Part shown: positions 4,848-6,936 of the stretch, in pieces | Layout of the letters: each line of letters starts with the position of its first letter | How positions within the stretch are numbered: position 1 is the first letter of the stretch | Assembly (NCBI GenBank): GCA_024464195.1 | Contig: JANHAK010000062.1 | Span: forward strand, 1 to 6,936 | Origin: Methanomassiliicoccales archaeon | Lineage (GTDB): Archaea; Thermoplasmatota; Thermoplasmata; Methanomassiliicoccales; JACIVX01 | Length of the DNA: 6,936 bases | Direction of reading: 5' to 3' | Position numbers and translations under genes: made by a program | The notes under the pieces: model-generated | Seen by the model: only the letters and a program-made list of their open reading frames with translations | What the model was told of the DNA's origin: nothing | Databases searched by the model: none

Positions 4848-5801
4848 ATGAAGCTGGAAGAAATTTATCAACTGGCGGTCAAAGTAGGAATGGACGCCGA
4901 TCCAAGAACAAAAGAGGAGATCGAGGCTGAGCTCAAAAGAGTCGAAGACAAATTTAAGAAAATGGAGGAAAAGGAGAAAAAATGGTTTGATATGGATTCC
5001 CTTTGGAACCCATATTCTGATACCCGAATCCTTGTCGGCGATCCGAAAATAGAAATTAATGGAATCATGTGGGGAATCGATGTAACACCTGCGGAAATTC
5101 TCATTGCCGATAGGCTGAGAGAAAGAGGCGAGAAAATCGACCTTATCATAGGACATCATCCACGAGGAAGGGCAATGGCGAATTTCTACGACGTCATGCA
5201 TGTACAGGAAATTATGCTACAGAGACTCGGCGTTCCTATCACCGTCGCCGAAGATATACTGGCGCCGAGAATTAAGGAAGTCCAGAGAGGCGTGCATCCA
5301 CAAAATTTCAACCAAACAGTGGACGCATGCAACCTTCTCGGCATACCCTTCATGTGCATACATTCGCCAACGGATAACCTTGTTCAGAAATATCTCCAGA
5401 CGATTATGGACGAAAAGAGGCCTGAAAGAGTCAAAGATGTAGTGGACATCCTCTGCGAAATCCCTGAGTTCGATTTCGCTATGAAACACCATGCTGGACC
5501 AGAGATCTTCGTAGGAGATAAGAACAGAAGAGCCGGTAAAATCGCAGTCAAAATGACTGGTGGAACCTCTGGTCCTAAAGAGATGTATGAACAGCTCGTG
5601 CAGGCAGGTGTTGGGACAGTTGTTTGTATGCACGCGCCAGAAAACCACATCGATGAGGCAAAGAAATACCATATTAATCTCGTGATTTCAGGCCATATGG
5701 CGTCAGATTCTCTCGGAATGAATCTTCTTGCAGACGAACTTGAAGAAAGAGGTCTCTCAATAAAACCATTCTCAGGGTATATTAGGGTGAAAAGAAATTG
5801 A
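4848..5801 (+). CDS. NIF3/DUF34 family protein (NGG1-interacting factor 3-like)
   Basis: This is a member of the widespread NIF3 (DUF34) metal-binding family. Its biochemical role is not settled; GTP cyclohydrolase I type 2 labels in databases are not good evidence of function. The product is 317 residues from ATG 4848. Residues 1-60 hold a charged, coiled-coil-like stretch (about 22-46) and NPYSDTRIL. The family metal-site motifs follow in order: GHHP (102-105), CIHSPTDN (170-177) and, near the end, SGHMASDSLGMN (281-292). The last has Asp where many relatives have Glu. Glycine-rich MTGGTSG is at 236-242. I chose 4848 because remembered archaeal and clostridial relatives begin with MKL-EIY-LA and then DPR. 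The in-frame ATG at 4818 would add ten residues (MFRDYPELSI); neither start has a good Shine-Dalgarno site. The stop overlaps the orc1 start by three bases, so the two are likely cotranscribed. Confidence 0.9.
   Translation: MKLEEIYQLAVKVGMDADPRTKEEIEAELKRVEDKFKKMEEKEKKWFDMDSLWNPYSDTRILVGDPKIEINGIMWGIDVTPAEILIADRLRERGEKIDLIIGHHPRGRAMANFYDVMHVQEIMLQRLGVPITVAEDILAPRIKEVQRGVHPQNFNQTVDACNLLGIPFMCIHSPTDNLVQKYLQTIMDEKRPERVKDVVDILCEIPEFDFAMKHHAGPEIFVGDKNRRAGKIAVKMTGGTSGPKEMYEQLVQAGVGTVVCMHAPENHIDEAKKYHINLVISGHMASDSLGMNLLADELEERGLSIKPFSGYIRVKRN
5785..5790 (+). promoter_or_regulatory. Ribosome binding site supporting the orc1 TTG start
   Basis: GGGTGA, inside the last codons of the NIF3-like gene, lies 7 nt before TTG 5798. 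The TTG overlaps the TGA stop in the sequence TTGA, a classic coupled arrangement. The in-frame GTG at 5810 is 19 nt from the site and less likely. Confidence 0.65.
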
Positions 5802-6936
5802 TAGCATTCGTGCAACAGGAACGGCGGTCGAGGATTTTCAAGGACGTTTCGAAGCTTTCATTCGATTATGTTCCAGATAAACTCATCCATAGAGAGAGCC
5901 AAATGCAGAAACTCTGGATGCTTTTCAGACCCGTACTTGAAAAAGGCATTGCGCAAAGCGCTCTGCTGATCGGAAGTGTTGGTACTGGGAAAACCGCCGC
6001 TTCGAAGCGATTCTGTCTCGATTTTGTAAAAGTCGCACAGGAATCTGGTCGGGCGGTCGATTTTATCGTTGTCAATTGCCGCCAGCGAAACACGGAGGCA
6101 AGCGTCGTTCTGAGACTTGTCTCGCATTTCGATGAGGGTTATCCAGATCGAGGAATGTCCCTTTCCGAAATGCTTGTGTCATTAAAAAAACACCTCGAAA
6201 AAAGAAAACTCCACTTCATTGTCGTTCTTGACGAAGTTGACGTTCTGCTAAGAAGAGGTGCCGGAGATCTCATTTACCAACTTTCCAGATTTGACGAAGA
6301 AAAAGTCGGTGGCCGTGCATCCCTTTCGCTCATCCTCATCTCCCAAAAATACGTACTTAATCTCCTCGATCAGTCATCAATTTCCACCTTCCGAAGGACA
6401 AATGTCATCACATTCGGCAAATACACTCGTGACGAATTGAAGGATATCACAAGCGACAGAGTTGCACTCGCGTTCTATCCCGGAAGCGTGCGCGAGGATG
6501 CGATCGATCTTATCGCCGACATCGCGGCCGAATGGGGAGATGCACGGTTTGCCATTGAGCTACTCGAGCGATCTGGCATGATTGCGGAAGAGGAGGGTTC
6601 TGCGGTTGTCTCACCTGAGCACGTGAGAGCAGCAAAGGCATTTACATATAGTATCGTTACCGAATCAAAAATTGAAGAGCTCGATAGACAAAAGAAAATC
6701 GTGTTGCTTGGAATTTGCAGAGCGATCAAAGACCAGGCCTATGTAACAACTGGTGAAGCAGAAAGAGCATATTGCATCGCCGCGGAGGAATACGGGGAAA
6801 AGCCACGAGGCCATACGCAATTCTGGTCATATTTGCAGGATCTTTCAAATGAGGGCATCATCGAAACGAAAGTCTCCACAGATGCGTCCAGTGGAAGAAC
6901 GACCTTTATTTCCTTACCAGACATTCCGGCGAAGGT
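5798..6936 (+). CDS. orc1/cdc6: Orc1/Cdc6 replication initiator (3' end outside window)
   Basis: This AAA+ protein binds archaeal replication origins and loads the MCM helicase. The window shows 379 codons with no stop. Archaeal relatives are mostly around 370-420 residues, so only the tail is missing. Numbering is from TTG 5798. The N-terminal FDYVPDKLIHRE leads into the AAA+ domain. Walker A is GSVGTGKT (59-66) and Walker B is VVLDEVDVLL (142-151). A sensor-1-like strand, LILISQK, lies at 178-184. Sensor 2 is in GDAR (247-250), followed by AIELLERSGMIAEE, typical of Orc1. A winged-helix DNA-binding domain starts near residue 290 and includes THGQ-like helix and wing regions ending in RTTFISLPDIP. 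Walker A has GSV where GPP is common, and sensor 1 has Gln where Asn is usual, if aligned correctly. The call is firm; which Orc1 paralogue it is cannot be told. Confidence 0.95.
   Translation, partial: MIAFVQQERRSRIFKDVSKLSFDYVPDKLIHRESQMQKLWMLFRPVLEKGIAQSALLIGSVGTGKTAASKRFCLDFVKVAQESGRAVDFIVVNCRQRNTEASVVLRLVSHFDEGYPDRGMSLSEMLVSLKKHLEKRKLHFIVVLDEVDVLLRRGAGDLIYQLSRFDEEKVGGRASLSLILISQKYVLNLLDQSSISTFRRTNVITFGKYTRDELKDITSDRVALAFYPGSVREDAIDLIADIAAEWGDARFAIELLERSGMIAEEEGSAVVSPEHVRAAKAFTYSIVTESKIEELDRQKKIVLLGICRAIKDQAYVTTGEAERAYCIAAEEYGEKPRGHTQFWSYLQDLSNEGIIETKVSTDASSGRTTFISLPDIPAK

Noticed and set aside
5217..5815. Long antisense open frames (5217-5672 and 5384-5815)
   Set aside because: They lie opposite the well-supported NIF3-family gene, show no recognisable motifs or convincing start sites, and are expected by chance opposite such a gene.
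1..6936. tRNA, rRNA, CRISPR, insertion sequence or phage/defence genes
   Set aside because: No cloverleaf, spaced repeat array, transposase motif or terminal inverted repeat was seen; the window is almost filled by housekeeping genes.

Overview
The window is archaeal, most likely a euryarchaeon of the Thermoplasmata or Methanomassiliicoccales kind; that placement is inferred from protein resemblance and gene order. The archaeal calls are firm. They rest on an FtsZ–SecE–Spt5–uL11 run, a uL1–uL10–P1-type L12 cluster whose last two proteins share the archaeal/eukaryotic acidic stalk tail, an Orc1/Cdc6 initiator, TATA-like promoter boxes and purine-rich Shine-Dalgarno sites with the archaeal GGTGA core.

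Positions 1-2107 hold the 3' end of ftsZ, then secE, a long spt5 (nusG) and rpl11. The last three are packed tightly enough to be one transcript. They link protein export, transcription elongation and the ribosomal GTPase centre. Spt5 is about twice its usual length because an unexplained domain of about 150 residues precedes NGN-KOW.

Positions 2108-4177 hold a second unit: a TATA box, a short leader with a hairpin abutting the ribosome binding site, then rpl1 (TTG start), rpl10 and rpl12. These encode the L1 stalk and the P stalk that recruits elongation factors. The 3' ends of rpl10 and rpl12 are identical over 43 nt.

Positions 4178-4847 are a boundary zone. It has a short convergent intergenic region, one small helical unknown gene on the minus strand, and a divergent intergenic region of about 264 nt. 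The latter carries an 8-bp perfect inverted repeat, two copies of GTGATGAG and promoter-like boxes facing both ways.

Positions 4848-6936 hold a two-gene unit: a NIF3/DUF34-family protein overlapping by 3 nt an orc1/cdc6 gene that runs off the right end. The orc1 frame is open to the window edge, so it lacks a stop codon here. I see no tRNA, rRNA, CRISPR array, insertion sequence or phage gene. The most unusual items are the Spt5 extension, the identical stalk-protein tails, the rpl1 leader and the structured divergent intergenic region.
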